Assembly: GCF_001882345.1 (NCBI RefSeq) | Contig: NZ_MINL01000001.1 | Coordinates: 3,543,852 to 3,607,851, forward strand | Length of the DNA stretch: 64,000 bases | From: Halomonas sp. QHL1 | Lineage (GTDB): Bacteria > Pseudomonadota > Gammaproteobacteria > Pseudomonadales > Halomonadaceae | Direction of reading: 5' to 3' | In this document: piece by piece, positions 47,773 through 60,784 of the stretch | Layout: each line of letters begins with the position of its first letter | How positions within the stretch are numbered: position 1 is the first letter of the stretch | Made by a program: the position numbers and the translations under genes | Notes under the pieces: generated by a model | What the model was told of the DNA's origin: nothing | What the model saw: the letters and a program-made list of their open reading frames with translations, nothing else | Databases searched by the model: none

Positions 47773-47840
47773 TGTCATCGCGAGCGAAGCGTGGCGATCT
47801 GGGGTTAGATTGCCGCGTCGCTGCGCTCCTCGCAATGACA
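47773..47840. repeat. Long imperfect palindromic repeat after gltD
   Basis: TGTCATCGCGAG (47773-47784) faces CTCGCAATGACA (47829-47840), and GGCGATCT (47793-47800) faces AGATTGCC (47807-47814), giving an imperfect ~68-bp hairpin with two GCGAAGCG-like/CGCTGCGC internal blocks. This sequence style (ATTGCGAG...GCAATCT) recurs as an interspersed palindrome in many bacterial genomes. It may double as the gltBD transcript end. Confidence 0.7.
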
Positions 47841-47959
47841 GGACGCGATGCTTCCGAATGTCAGCGCGTACTAAAGCAGTGCAGTTCAAATTGAGCCTTA
47901 GGTCGTAATCTGCTAGTCTGTCGACCCATCCTGGCGTGGCTTTCTGCCGTGCCTTCTGA

Positions 47960-50512
<2,553 letters not shown>

Positions 50513-50542
50513 TCAGGGCGTTATATTAATAATTTTATCTGA

Positions 50543-51853
<1,311 letters not shown>

Positions 51854-51886
51854 AACGCCAATACCGAGCGAGCTTTTAGTCTGGCT

Positions 51887-51904
51887 TGTAAGAGATATCT
51901 CAAG
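51887..51904 (+). promoter_or_regulatory. Degenerate second GacA-type half-site
   Basis: TGTAAG-AGATAT-CTCAAG keeps the left half of the GacA box TGTAAG-N6-CTTACA but has three mismatches in the right half. It sits 23 bp (about two helical turns) upstream of the perfect box at 51910, so it could support cooperative binding. Confidence 0.4.
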
Positions 51905-51909
51905 ATTTT

Positions 51910-51927
51910 GTAAGAGATGTCTTACAA
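51910..51927 (+). promoter_or_regulatory. GacA upstream activating sequence (perfect TGTAAG-N6-CTTACA)
   Basis: The palindrome TGTAAG-AGATGT-CTTACA matches exactly the box bound by the response regulator GacA in front of rsmY/rsmZ in Pseudomonas. Its centre lies about 178 bp before the predicted start of the GGA-rich RNA at 52097, the spacing known for those genes. The palindrome extends one further base pair on each side (TTTGTAAGA/TCTTACAAA). Confidence 0.8.
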
Positions 51928-52020
51928 ATGCCGACGAGAATCGCTCGGGTTAAAGTAAAAATAGCGATTTCCATCACTAATTTAAATTTAAATAATTGTT
52001 TTTTAAGTGGTTTTTGTTAA

Positions 52021-52050
52021 AAGGCGAGTCATAGTGACTCGCCTTTTTGC
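52021..52050 (+). terminator. Intrinsic terminator of pyrG-kdsA-eno
   Basis: AAGGCGAGTCA (52021-52031) pairs perfectly with TGACTCGCCTT (52035-52045), loop TAG, followed by a T-run. It isolates the RNA gene downstream from eno transcription. Confidence 0.88.
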
Positions 52051-52063
52051 ATTTTGACCTTGT

Positions 52064-52090
52064 TGAGAAGCCGCCGTGATCTGACACAAT
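52064..52090 (+). promoter_or_regulatory. Candidate promoter of the Csr/Rsm-type RNA
   Basis: TTGAGA (52064-52069) and CACAAT (52085-52090) match -35 and -10 consensus at 5/6 and 4/6 positions, with a short 15-bp spacer. A start near 52097 would follow. An alternative pair (TTGACC 52054, TGATCT 52077) has a better spacer but a poor -10. Weak elements are expected for a GacA-dependent promoter. Confidence 0.4.
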
Positions 52091-52096
52091 GGACAC

Positions 52097-52270
52097 AGGA
52101 CAAGGGGAGGCAGGGACGCTTTAGTCAGGATGCAGCGGGATGTAAGGTCAGATGCGCCGGGTGATACAGTGAGGTGAGCCCCGGCAAGGAAGTCATCTGA
52201 GGAGGTTGATCCAGGGAGTGGTCAGAGGAAGTGCTTGGAGCGGGCGGCCTACGGGCCGCCTTTTTTTTTT
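52097..52270 (+). ncRNA. Csr/Rsm-family CsrA-sequestering small RNA (RsmZ/CsrB-like)
   Basis: A ~174-base intergenic RNA gene with ten GGA triplets (52098, 52106, 52114, 52128, 52138, 52188, 52201, 52215, 52227, 52237), the core of the CsrA/RsmA-binding motif A-N-GGA. It folds well: TCAGATG (52148-52154) pairs with CATCTGA (52194-52200), and GCCGGG (52156-52161) with CCCGGC (52180-52185), leaving a GGA in the bulge. It ends in a strong terminator and is preceded by a GacA box at the expected distance. Pseudomonas rsmZ likewise lies next to fdxA. It should titrate CsrA, whose gene is at 62230. The 5' end is inferred. Confidence 0.8.
52243..52270 (+). terminator. Intrinsic terminator of the Csr/Rsm-type RNA
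   Basis: GGCGGCC (52243-52249) pairs with GGCCGCC (52254-52260), loop TACG, followed by ten T (52261-52270). Confidence 0.92.
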
Positions 52271-52318
52271 GCCCGCGATTTGAGAACGCATTTTTGACGA
52301 CGCACTTTCGACGACACA

Positions 52319-52358
52319 ATAAAAAACCAGCGCTAATTTAAAAATAAGCGCTGGTTTT
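52319..52358. terminator. Bidirectional terminator, end of fdxA transcript
   Basis: AAAACCAGCGCT (52323-52334) pairs with AGCGCTGGTTTT (52347-52358). Read on the minus strand, it lies 28 bases past the fdxA stop and is followed by T-rich sequence. Confidence 0.8.
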
Positions 52359-52385
52359 AAAGAGAGGCACTGATTAGCGCGATGT

Positions 52386-52709
52386 CTAGCGCTCTAGTTT
52401 CTCCAGCTTACCTGGCTTACCGTCCCACTCTTCGGCATCCGGCAGCGGCTCTTTTCGCTCGGCAATGTTAGGCCATACTTCGGCCATTTCAGCGTTAATC
52501 TCAATAAAGGCCTCCTGCCCATCCGGCAGCTCATCCTCGGAGAATATCGCCTCGGCGGGGCACTCGGGTTCACACAGCGCGCAGTCGATACACTCGTCAG
52601 GATGAATGACCAGGAAGTTTGGGCCCTCGTAAAAACAGTCGACCGGGCAGACTTCCACACAGTCGGTGTATTTGCACTGGATGCAGTTCTCGGTAACGAC
52701 AAACGTCAT
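52386..52709 (-). CDS. fdxA: 7Fe ferredoxin FdxA
   Basis: A 107-residue electron carrier with one 3Fe-4S and one 4Fe-4S cluster. The cysteine pattern is [14 protein letters not shown] then [12 protein letters not shown], as in Azotobacter ferredoxin I-type proteins; the C-terminal third is the acidic extension of that group ([20 protein letters not shown]). ATG 52709 has GAGGGA 7 bases upstream. Convergent with the regulatory RNA and 290 bases downstream of mutS on the same strand, the order found in Pseudomonas. Confidence 0.95.
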   Translation of the reverse strand: MTFVVTENCIQCKYTDCVEVCPVDCFYEGPNFLVIHPDECIDCALCEPECPAEAIFSEDELPDGQEAFIEINAEMAEVWPNIAERKEPLPDAEEWDGKPGKLEKLER

Positions 52710-52870
52710 CTTGCTATCCCTCTTGCAGGGCTGGGACACTCCCAGCCATGGTCAATCGTGAATGGTTATAAATCAGCCGTTTTTTATAAGCTAAAAGTTT
52801 GAGCGACATTCTAGAGGTGCGCCTACCTGGCGGCAAGCGCCATATGATTCCAGTTGGTAGCAATGCCAGT

Positions 52871-52953
52871 ACAGGTTTCCGCGAGGGCGCTGTGAACCCG
52901 TCCGTGGGCGCTACTTTCGACATCCCTGTCGAAAGACCCTCGCTTCAACCTGT
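52871..52953 (+). repeat. Dispersed structured repeat, copy 3
   Basis: Forward copy of the element at 18721 and 21171. ACAGGTT (52871-52877) pairs with AACCTGT (52947-52953), GCGAGGG (52881-52887) with CCCTCGC (52937-52943), and the inner hairpin is CTTTCGACA/TGTCGAAAG (52914-52922, 52927-52935). Relative to copies 1 and 2, both outer and inner stems carry base changes matched on the opposite arm. It lies between fdxA and mutS. Confidence 0.87.
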
Positions 52954-52999
52954 CCTGACACCTGAATCTCACTTATAGACTTTCATTCTATAAGCACCA

Positions 53000-55561
53000 T
53001 TAGATCAGGTCTCGCCACTGATACAACAGCGATAGTGCTTCCCGCGGCGTTAAGTCATCCATATCGACGTTTTCCAATGCCTCGACCACTGGATGCGGTG
53101 CAGCGGCGAACAGGTCGTTTTGCTGGGGCGTGGTCCGCGGCGCCTGCGTCGTGTTATCCACATCGCGCTGCTCCAGGCTCATCAGCTTTTCACGAGCCCG
53201 CTTAATTACATGACTTGGGACACCCGCCAACTGCGCCACCTGTAAGCCGTAGCTTTGACTGGCCGGGCCCGCCTCAATGCGGTGCATAAACACAATGCTA
53301 TCGCCATGTTCGGTCGCCGTGAGGTGGATATTGGCCACCCCTTCCATATGCTCAGGCAGCGCCGTCATTTCAAAGTAGTGGGTTGCAAACAGCGTTAGCG
53401 CGCGCCCTTTCGCCAAATACTCTGCGCTTGCCCAGGCGAGTGACAGACCGTCAAAGGTGCTGGTGCCGCGGCCAATTTCATCCATCAGGATCAAGCTTTG
53501 CTGGGTGGCATTGTGGAGAATGTTCGCGGTTTCAGTCATCTCGACCATAAAAGTAGAGCGCCCGCCAGCCAAATCATCCGATGAGCCAATGCGGGTAAAG
53601 ATCCGATCCAGCGGGCCGATCTCGGCGGCATCGGCGGGCACAAAGCTGCCGCAGTGGGCGAGAAGGGCGATTAGCGCCGTCTGACGCATATAGGTCGATT
53701 TACCGCCCATATTAGGGCCGGTGATAATCAACATGTGCTGGTCAGGATTGAGCGTTACGTCGTTGGGTACAAAAGGTGTTTCGCTCACCTGCTCAACCAC
53801 CGGATGCCGTCCAGCGTCAATTTGAATACCGGTGGTTTCGCTAAGCGTTGGGCGTACCCAGTTCAGCGCCTCGGCGCGCTCGGCAAAGGCGCAAAGCACA
53901 TCCAGTTCCGCCAGCGCTTGCGAGGTGCTCTGCAGCGCGTGAAGACTTTCGTTGAGATCGCCTAGCAAGCGGTCGTAAAGCCATTTTTCACGAGTCAGCG
54001 CGCGAGATTTAGCAGAGAGCGCCTTATCTTCAAACTCTTTGAGCTCGGGAATAATAAACCGCTCGGCGTTTTTAAGCGTCTGGCGGCGGATATAGTCGGC
54101 GGGCGCCTGCTGGGCCTGGGAACGGGGCAGTTCGATAAAGTAGCCGTGCACCCGGTTGTAACCCACTTTGAGATTGGCAAGCCCCGTGCGCTCGCGCTCG
54201 CGAATCTCTAGCTGAATAAGATAGTCACCCGCATTTTCGGCCATGCCGCGGTGCTCATCGAGCTCTGAGTCAAAGCCGTCGGCAATTACGCCGCCGTCGC
54301 GGATAACCACCGGTGGGTTCTCGACCAGCGCGCGGCTGAGCATATCGGCCATTTCTGGGTAAGGTCGAATATGCGGGCGCAGGTTGTCCAAGGCGCTGCC
54401 GCTTTCTACTTCACTGAGTTGCTGCTCCAGTTCAGGGAGCGTTACCAGTGCATCGCGCAGGCGCGCCAAATCGCGCGGGCGTGCGCTATACAGCGCCACC
54501 CGGGCTAGAATGCGCTCCACGTCGCCCACTGCGCTCAACGTTTCGCGCAGTGGCATATAGGCAGCATCCAGGCTTAATAGCGCTACTCCCGCATGGCGGG
54601 CCTGGACAATCTCGCGTTGACGTAGCGGACGATTGAGCCAGCGCTTGAGCAGCCTTGAACCCATGGCGGTGGTACAGGTATCCAGCACGCTGGCCAGGGT
54701 GTTGTCGCTGCTGCCGCCAAGGTTGATATCAATTTCCAGATTACGGCGGCTGGCGGCATCGATGACCACCGCGTCGTCGCGGTTCTCAACGCTGATCGCG
54801 GTCACGTGGGGCAGGCGCGAGCGCTGGGTGTCCCGGGCGTAATCGATCAATACCCCCGCGGCAATTAGCGCGGTGGTTAAATGCGCGCAGCCAAAACCGC
54901 GTAAATCCTGCACTTCAAACTGGTCGCACAGGCTGCGGGTGGCGCTCTCCAGGTCAAACAGCCACTCGCCCTGGCGGCGCAGGCTACGTTTTTGCGACCA
55001 GGCATCGGGTAGCGTTAGGCTTTCAGGCACTAGTAATTCGGCCGGGGAGAGGCGCGTCAGCTCGGCGAGCATTTCGGCCTCGCTTTCTACTTCCAGTACG
55101 TTGAAGCGGCCGCTTGAGAGCTCTAGCCAGGCAAGGCCCCAGCTCTCTTTTCCGGGTGAAACGGATACCAGTACGTTGTCGCGGCGCGCATCGAGCAGCG
55201 CTTCATCGTGGAGCGTGCCGGGGGTGACGATGCGCACCACCTGGCGGTCAACGGGCCCTTTGCTGGTCGCGGGGTCGCCAATTTGTTCACAAATAGCCAC
55301 CGACTCCCCACCGGCGACGAGGCGGGCCAGATAGCCTTCAGCACTATGATAAGGTACGCCCGCCATCGGGATCGGCTTGCCGCCTGACTGGCCGCGCTGG
55401 GTGAGGGTAATATCTAGCAGCGCGGCGGCGCGCTTGGCGTCGTCGAAGAACAGTTCGTAAAAATCCCCCATGCGGTAGAACAACAGTACCTCGGGGTGCT
55501 CACGTTTGATCTTTAGATACTGCGTGATCATTGGCGTGTTAGGGGGAATGGCCTGTGACAT
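53000..55561 (-). CDS. mutS: DNA mismatch repair protein MutS
   Basis: An 853-residue mismatch-recognition ATPase. The mismatch-wedge motif is GDFYELF at about 32-38 (Phe and Glu). The ABC ATPase has Walker [15 protein letters not shown], Walker [17 protein letters not shown] and the THYFEMTAL His loop. [15 protein letters not shown] clamp/tetramer-like tail closes the protein. Length matches E. coli MutS (853). It is divergent from pncC. Confidence 0.96.
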   Translation of the reverse strand: MSQAIPPNTPMITQYLKIKREHPEVLLFYRMGDFYELFFDDAKRAAALLDITLTQRGQSGGKPIPMAGVPYHSAEGYLARLVAGGESVAICEQIGDPATSKGPVDRQVVRIVTPGTLHDEALLDARRDNVLVSVSPGKESWGLAWLELSSGRFNVLEVESEAEMLAELTRLSPAELLVPESLTLPDAWSQKRSLRRQGEWLFDLESATRSLCDQFEVQDLRGFGCAHLTTALIAAGVLIDYARDTQRSRLPHVTAISVENRDDAVVIDAASRRNLEIDINLGGSSDNTLASVLDTCTTAMGSRLLKRWLNRPLRQREIVQARHAGVALLSLDAAYMPLRETLSAVGDVERILARVALYSARPRDLARLRDALVTLPELEQQLSEVESGSALDNLRPHIRPYPEMADMLSRALVENPPVVIRDGGVIADGFDSELDEHRGMAENAGDYLIQLEIRERERTGLANLKVGYNRVHGYFIELPRSQAQQAPADYIRRQTLKNAERFIIPELKEFEDKALSAKSRALTREKWLYDRLLGDLNESLHALQSTSQALAELDVLCAFAERAEALNWVRPTLSETTGIQIDAGRHPVVEQVSETPFVPNDVTLNPDQHMLIITGPNMGGKSTYMRQTALIALLAHCGSFVPADAAEIGPLDRIFTRIGSSDDLAGGRSTFMVEMTETANILHNATQQSLILMDEIGRGTSTFDGLSLAWASAEYLAKGRALTLFATHYFEMTALPEHMEGVANIHLTATEHGDSIVFMHRIEAGPASQSYGLQVAQLAGVPSHVIKRAREKLMSLEQRDVDNTTQAPRTTPQQNDLFAAAPHPVVEALENVDMDDLTPREALSLLYQWRDLI

Positions 55562-55647
55562 GGGCGTCCTGATTGAGCAATTTCTTTGAGAAAGCTAAAC
55601 GCAGTATTCTACGCTGAACAGACGACTTACTTGAAGGAGCGACGATA

Positions 55648-56184
55648 GTGCCCAGCGAAACTAGTCTAAAGAATCTTGATTTAACCTTGTTGGCTCAGCG
55701 GCTGGGGCGACTGTGTAAGCAGTTGGATGTAGAGGTGACCGCCGCTGAATCATGTACGGGGGGCGGCATTGCCAGCGCAATTACCGGGGTGGCGGGGAGC
55801 TCTGACTACTTTACGACTGGCTATGTGACCTATGCGAATGCCGCTAAAACGCGCTTACTGGGGGTGCCGGAGGCCACGCTGGCCGAACACGGTGCAGTAA
55901 GCAAAGAGGTGGTTAATGCCATGGTGGTAGGCGCCTGCCGAGAAAGTGGTGCGGGTTTAGCCGTTGCCGTTAGCGGTGTGGCCGGGCCTGATGGTGGCAG
56001 TGATACGAAACCGGTGGGTACCGTTTGGTTGGCCTGGGGCGATACCGCTGACCAGGAGGCCGAATGCTTCCACTTTCCTGGTGACCGCCAAGCAGTGCGA
56101 GAGCAGGCCGTGCGTCAGGCCTTGGTGGGGCTGGTGGCGCGCCTGAATGAGCGCGAGAAGTTGAGCAAGACAAAACAGCCGTAA
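55648..56184 (+). CDS. pncC: Nicotinamide-nucleotide amidase (CinA C-terminal family)
   Basis: A 178-residue stand-alone CinA C-terminal domain that deamidates NMN to nicotinate mononucleotide. Conserved blocks: TAAESCTGGGIASAITGVAGSS (nucleophile Ser region), GYVTYANAAKTRLLGV, HGAVSKEVVNAM and AVSGVAGPDGGSDTKPVGTVWLAW. GTG 55648 has AAGGAGCGACGATA upstream. It sits directly before recA, a common gammaproteobacterial order, and may be partly co-expressed with it. Confidence 0.92.
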   Translation: MPSETSLKNLDLTLLAQRLGRLCKQLDVEVTAAESCTGGGIASAITGVAGSSDYFTTGYVTYANAAKTRLLGVPEATLAEHGAVSKEVVNAMVVGACRESGAGLAVAVSGVAGPDGGSDTKPVGTVWLAWGDTADQEAECFHFPGDRQAVREQAVRQALVGLVARLNEREKLSKTKQP

Positions 56185-56245
56185 GAAAATAGTTGTGAGA
56201 AAGCGCGATCAATGATTTGTTTACGGCACAATCTTTGGCATACTA

Positions 56246-56261
56246 CTGGCTAATTATACAG
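56246..56261 (+). promoter_or_regulatory. LexA box in front of recA
   Basis: CTGG-N8-ACAG with an AT-rich centre (CTAATTAT) differs by one base from the LexA consensus CTGT-N8-ACAG. It is 21 bases before the recA ATG, overlapping the likely promoter, consistent with SOS control. Confidence 0.7.
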
Positions 56262-56282
56262 CTTGTTATGAGGAATCTCTGA

Positions 56283-57356
56283 ATGGCTCAGGATGACAAC
56301 CGCACTAAAGCGCTAAACGCAGCACTCACCCAAATCGACCGTCAGTTCGGCAAGGGCACCGTTATGCGTCTAGGCGACGCGCCGCGTGTAGTCATGCCGT
56401 CGGTTTCCACCGGTTCATTGGGTCTGGATATCGCTCTCGGCATCGGCGGCCTGCCGTTTGGTCGTGTGTGCGAAATCTTTGGCCCAGAATCGTCGGGTAA
56501 AACGACCCTGACCCTTTCGGTGATTGCTCAGGCGCAAAAGCAGGGCAAAGTGTGTGCCTTCGTAGATGCCGAGCACGCCCTTGACCCCAGCTACGCAGAA
56601 AAGCTGGGCGTTAACCTGGATGACCTGCTGGTTTCCCAGCCAGACACCGGCGAGCAGGCACTGGAAATTACCGACATGCTGGTACGCTCCGGCGGTGTTG
56701 ATGTGATTGTTATTGACTCGGTCGCAGCTCTAACGCCCCGCGCTGAAATCGAAGGCGAAATGGGCGACTCTCACGTCGGCCTACAGGCGCGTTTGATGTC
56801 CCAGGCGCTGCGTAAAATCACCGGTAATATCAAAAACGCCAACTGTCTGGTGATCTTTATCAACCAGATCCGCATGAAGATCGGCGTCATGTTTGGTTCG
56901 CCAGAAACCACTACGGGCGGTAACGCGCTTAAGTTTTACGCGAGTGTGCGCCTGGATATTCGACGTACCGGCTCGGTTAAAGTCGGCGACGAAGTGACCG
57001 GTAACGAAACCCGCGTGAAAGTGGTCAAAAATAAGGTGGCACCGCCATTCCGTCAGGCTGAATTCCAGATTCTTTACGGCAAGGGTATCTACCACGCCGG
57101 TGAGGTCATCGACCTGGGCGTGCAGTGCAACCTGGTCGACAAAGCCGGTGCCTGGTACAGCTATAAAGGTAAGAAAATCGGCCAGGGTAAAGCCAATTCA
57201 GCGCTGTATCTGGAAGAGCACCCGGACATTATGCTCGAAATCGAAACGCAGATTCGTGAGCAGCTCCTGGCCAAGCCCGATCCTAAGAAGGAGAAGGATG
57301 ACGCGCCTGCCGAGGCAGCAGCAGAGTTGGATGCGGGTGATGACGATCTGCTTTAA
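56283..57356 (+). CDS. recA: Recombinase RecA
   Basis: A 357-residue ATP-dependent strand-exchange protein and SOS co-protease. Walker [11 protein letters not shown], the Walker [11 protein letters not shown], the L1 loop [25 protein letters not shown] segment, loop 2 [20 protein letters not shown](G)NALKFYAS and an acidic C-terminal tail are all present. Ribosome binding site GAGGAA precedes ATG 56283. A LexA-like box lies just upstream; recX follows. Confidence 0.98.
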   Translation: MAQDDNRTKALNAALTQIDRQFGKGTVMRLGDAPRVVMPSVSTGSLGLDIALGIGGLPFGRVCEIFGPESSGKTTLTLSVIAQAQKQGKVCAFVDAEHALDPSYAEKLGVNLDDLLVSQPDTGEQALEITDMLVRSGGVDVIVIDSVAALTPRAEIEGEMGDSHVGLQARLMSQALRKITGNIKNANCLVIFINQIRMKIGVMFGSPETTTGGNALKFYASVRLDIRRTGSVKVGDEVTGNETRVKVVKNKVAPPFRQAEFQILYGKGIYHAGEVIDLGVQCNLVDKAGAWYSYKGKKIGQGKANSALYLEEHPDIMLEIETQIREQLLAKPDPKKEKDDAPAEAAAELDAGDDDLL

Positions 57357-57367
57357 GACGATTTTAG

Positions 57368-57404
57368 CTAAGCCGATTCTGTCTAAGCTGATTTTGTCTA
57401 AAGC
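57368..57404 (+). repeat. 15-bp tandem repeat between recA and recX
   Basis: CTAAGCCGATTCTGT (57368-57382) is followed by CTAAGCTGATTTTGT (57383-57397, two changes) and a partial third unit CTAAAGC. It fills nearly all of the recA-recX spacer. Confidence 0.75.
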
Positions 57405-57410
57405 AAGCTG

Positions 57411-57875
57411 ATGGCATTCACCTCCCAGCGTGATGCCACGCCCCGTGATATCGCCATTGGCTTGCTGGCTCGGCGCGAATACTCCCGCGCCGAGCTTGCC
57501 CAGCGACTGAAGAAAAAAGCCTTCGACGATGCCGCTATTGATGAGTGCTTGGACGCCTTGGTTGAACAAGGGCTGCAGTCCGACGCTCGCTTTGCGGCCA
57601 GTTTCGTGCGCTCGCGCATTCTGCGTGGCCAAGGCGTGATTCGTATTAAAGGCGAGTTGCGCCAACGCGGCGTTGACCAGGAAACCCTTAATACCGCTTT
57701 TGAAGAGGTGGAGGAGGGCGAGCAGGTCGACTGGTTTGAGCTAGCCCGGGAAACCCTGGCGCGGCGTTTTGATAGCCCCGGTGAGACACCCAAGGAGCGC
57801 GCTCGTCGCGAACGCTTTCTCGCCAGTCGCGGCTTCGATTTTGAACAAATTCGCTACGCGCTCTCTTGTCTTTGA
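57411..57875 (+). CDS. recX: Regulatory protein RecX
   Basis: A 154-residue helical protein that binds RecA filaments and limits their growth. It follows the RecX pattern: RDIAIGLLARREYSRAELAQ, then RLKKKAFDDAAIDECLDAL, the middle repeat RFAASFVRSRILRGQGVIRI, and the last repeat RERFLASRGFDFEQIRYAL. It starts 54 bases after recA and is likely made by read-through of the recA transcript. Length is normal. Confidence 0.93.
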   Translation: MAFTSQRDATPRDIAIGLLARREYSRAELAQRLKKKAFDDAAIDECLDALVEQGLQSDARFAASFVRSRILRGQGVIRIKGELRQRGVDQETLNTAFEEVEEGEQVDWFELARETLARRFDSPGETPKERARRERFLASRGFDFEQIRYALSCL

Positions 57876-58089
57876 TGCTTTTTTTCCAACCTGTAAAACT
57901 CCCCCTCTTACATTTCTAATTGCGCTCTAATACGCTTGTTTATCTGGTTGTTCACATAGCGGTTTGCCTCTCTGCCACTAAGTGCGGCTTTAGTCGTTTG
58001 ACAACTGCGCTATAATGGCTGCTTTGCGACCCCTGAGGGTAGCGGTGACAGCGCCCTGGGACATCACGCTTTCTTGTTACGGATACCCT

Positions 58090-60699
58090 ATGAAAAGCGC
58101 AGAGATTAGACAGGCCTTTCTCTCTTTCTTCGAAGAGCAGGGGCATACCATTGTACCCACTAGCTCCTTAGTGCCGGGCAACGACCCGACGCTACTGTTT
58201 ACCAATGCCGGCATGGTGCCGTTTAAAGATGTGTTTCTGGGCCGCGACCCGCGCCCTTACGTGCGCGCCACCTCTGCGCAGCGCTGCGTTCGTGCGGGCG
58301 GAAAGCATAACGACTTAGACAACGTCGGCTATACCGCACGTCACCACACTTTCTTTGAAATGCTGGGTAACTTCAGCTTTGGTGACTACTTCAAGCGCGA
58401 CGCCATTCGCTTTGCCTGGGTGTTTTTAACTGAAACGCTGGGACTCCCCAAAGACAAGCTGTGGGTAACGGTTCATATCAGCGATGATGAAGCTGAGCGC
58501 ATCTGGAAAGATGAAATCGGCATCGACCCTGAACGCTTCTCCAAGCTGGATGAAGATAACTTCTGGCAGATGGGCGACACAGGACCCTGTGGTCCCAGCT
58601 CGGAAATCTTCTTCGACCACGGTCCCGAGGTATGGGGTGGCCCGCCGGGCAGCCCGGAAGAGGATGGCGATCGCTATATCGAAATCTGGAATTTGGTGTT
58701 CATGCAGTTTGATCGCGATGCCCAGGGCACGCTCAATCCGCTGCCCAAGCCCTCCATCGATACCGGTATGGGGCTGGAGCGTGTCGCTGCCGTCATGCAG
58801 GGCGTGCACTCCAACTACGAAATCGACCTGTTCCAGAACCTGTTGCAAGCCGCTGCTAAAGCCACTGGTCACCCTGATACCGCCACGCCTTCGCTGCGCG
58901 TAATTGCCGACCATATCCGTTCCTGCGCCTTCCTGATTGCCGATGGCGTGCTGCCTTCCAACGAAGGGCGCGGCTATGTACTGCGTCGGATCATTCGCCG
59001 CGCGATTCGGCACGGCCATAAGCTGGGCGCAGTAGAGCCGTTCTTCCACAAGCTGGTTGAGGCGCTGGATGCAGAGATGGGCGATGCCTATGCGGAATTG
59101 CGTGAAGCGAGCGATCAAATCGCCCGTGTACTGCTGAAAGAAGAAGAGCAGTTCGCGCGCACCTTAGACCACGGTATGGGGCTCTTGAATGCGGCCCTGG
59201 CCGAACTCGATGGCAAGGTGCTGCCGGGTGAGACGGTGTTTAAGCTTTACGACACCTACGGCTTTCCCTTCGATCTCACCGCCGACGTCTGTCGTGAACG
59301 CGGCGTTACCCTGGACGAAGATGGCTTTCAGCAGGCGTTAGAGGCCCAGCGTGAACGCGCACGGGCGGCCAGCCAGTTCGGCGCCGACTACAGCGCCTCC
59401 ATTGAATTGGAGGGTGAGACGGCCTTCACTGGCTACGACCGCTTGGAAGATCAGGCCAAGGTAACGGCGCTGGTCGACAGTGAAGGCAATGCACTGGCCG
59501 CGCTGGAAGCGGGGCAGAAGGGCGTCGTGGTACTAGACCGCACGCCGTTTTACGGCGAGTCGGGCGGCCAGGTGGGCGATACCGGTTACCTGTATGTCGA
59601 CGGCGGCCGTTTCCAGGTCACCGATACCCAAAAGCAGAGCGGGCATCACCTTCACCAGGGCATGATGGTCGAAGGCTCGCTAAGCGTCGGTGCCAGCGTG
59701 CGCGGCGAAGTGGATGCCAGTCTACGCACAGCCACTATCCGCAATCACTCGGCCACCCACCTGCTGCATAAAGCGCTACGCATGGTGTTGGGTGATCACG
59801 TGCAGCAGAAAGGCTCGTTGGTTAACGCCGAGCGCCTGCGCTTCGACTTTAGCCACTTTGAGCCGATGACCGCCGAACAGCTGGCGGAAGTCGAGCGGCT
59901 GGTCAACGAACAGATTCTGGCTAATGCGCCGACCAAGATCGAGCAGATGAGCCTGGATCAAGCCAAGGCCAAGGGCGCAGCGGCGCTGTTTGAGGCCAAG
60001 TACGCCGAGAACGTGCGCGTGCTGACCATTGGTGCTGACGACTTCTCCATCGAGTTGTGTGGTGGTACCCACGTGGCACGCAGTGGCGATATTGGTTGCT
60101 GTCATGTGATGAGCGAAGTGGGCATTGCTTCCGGCGTGCGCCGTATCGAAGCGATCACCGGCGAAAATGCGCTGGCCTACTTCCGCGAGCAGGAAGCCCG
60201 CCTTGAGCGCTTGGGCGAGCGTTTGAAGACCAAGCCCGAGCAGGTCGAAGCACGGGTAGAATCACTGGTTGAGCGTAACCGTAGCCTGGAAAAAGAGCTT
60301 GAGCAGATGAAGGCTAAGCTGGCCAGCGCGGCGGGTAGCGATATGCTCAGTCAGGTGCAGGAGATTAACGGCGTTAAGCTGCTGGCGACGCAGCTGGATG
60401 GCGTGTCTGGCAAAGATCTGCGCGGCGTGCTTGATCAGCTTAAGAACAAGCTAAACTCTGGGGTGATTATCCTCGGCGTTGCCGACCAGGCGGCGGGCAA
60501 AGTGAGTCTGATCGCCGGGGTAACCCAAGATCTGACCGGCCGAGTGAAAGCCGGTGAACTGGTTAACCATGTTGCCTCCCAGGTGGGAGGGAAGGGCGGC
60601 GGCCGCCCCGATATGGCCCAGGCGGGAGGTAGTCAACCCGACGCCCTGCCGGATGCGTTGAACAGCGTCCCAGCATGGTTGGAAAACGCGCTTAGCTAA
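58090..60699 (+). CDS. alaS: Alanyl-tRNA synthetase
   Basis: An 869-residue class II synthetase charging tRNA-Ala. Class II motif 1 and 2 regions ([58 protein letters not shown]) are followed by the editing domain. That domain has zinc-binding [11 protein letters not shown] and [13 protein letters not shown]. The C-terminal Ala-rich/DHHA1 domain ends [20 protein letters not shown] 58090 ([14 protein letters not shown]) is chosen because family proteins start there; an upstream frame extension at 58015 is unlikely. A terminator follows. Confidence 0.96.
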   Translation: MKSAEIRQAFLSFFEEQGHTIVPTSSLVPGNDPTLLFTNAGMVPFKDVFLGRDPRPYVRATSAQRCVRAGGKHNDLDNVGYTARHHTFFEMLGNFSFGDYFKRDAIRFAWVFLTETLGLPKDKLWVTVHISDDEAERIWKDEIGIDPERFSKLDEDNFWQMGDTGPCGPSSEIFFDHGPEVWGGPPGSPEEDGDRYIEIWNLVFMQFDRDAQGTLNPLPKPSIDTGMGLERVAAVMQGVHSNYEIDLFQNLLQAAAKATGHPDTATPSLRVIADHIRSCAFLIADGVLPSNEGRGYVLRRIIRRAIRHGHKLGAVEPFFHKLVEALDAEMGDAYAELREASDQIARVLLKEEEQFARTLDHGMGLLNAALAELDGKVLPGETVFKLYDTYGFPFDLTADVCRERGVTLDEDGFQQALEAQRERARAASQFGADYSASIELEGETAFTGYDRLEDQAKVTALVDSEGNALAALEAGQKGVVVLDRTPFYGESGGQVGDTGYLYVDGGRFQVTDTQKQSGHHLHQGMMVEGSLSVGASVRGEVDASLRTATIRNHSATHLLHKALRMVLGDHVQQKGSLVNAERLRFDFSHFEPMTAEQLAEVERLVNEQILANAPTKIEQMSLDQAKAKGAAALFEAKYAENVRVLTIGADDFSIELCGGTHVARSGDIGCCHVMSEVGIASGVRRIEAITGENALAYFREQEARLERLGERLKTKPEQVEARVESLVERNRSLEKELEQMKAKLASAAGSDMLSQVQEINGVKLLATQLDGVSGKDLRGVLDQLKNKLNSGVIILGVADQAAGKVSLIAGVTQDLTGRVKAGELVNHVASQVGGKGGGRPDMAQAGGSQPDALPDALNSVPAWLENALS

Positions 60700-60704
60700 A
60701 CCAT

Positions 60705-60740
60705 AAGGCCGGTGGCATTATTGTCACCGGCCTTATTTGT
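60705..60740 (+). terminator. Intrinsic terminator after alaS
   Basis: AAGGCCGGTG (60705-60714) pairs with CACCGGCCTT (60725-60734), 10-base loop, followed by ATTTGTG. The T-tract is short but the stem is perfect. Confidence 0.7.
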
Positions 60741-60784
60741 GACAATTTCACCCTCCATTCCCGAACGCATAGGAAAAACGGCAT

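Noticed and set aside
60700..60784. Lysine riboswitch in front of lysC
   Set aside because: Only about 85 bases, mostly the alaS terminator; too short for the L-box fold.
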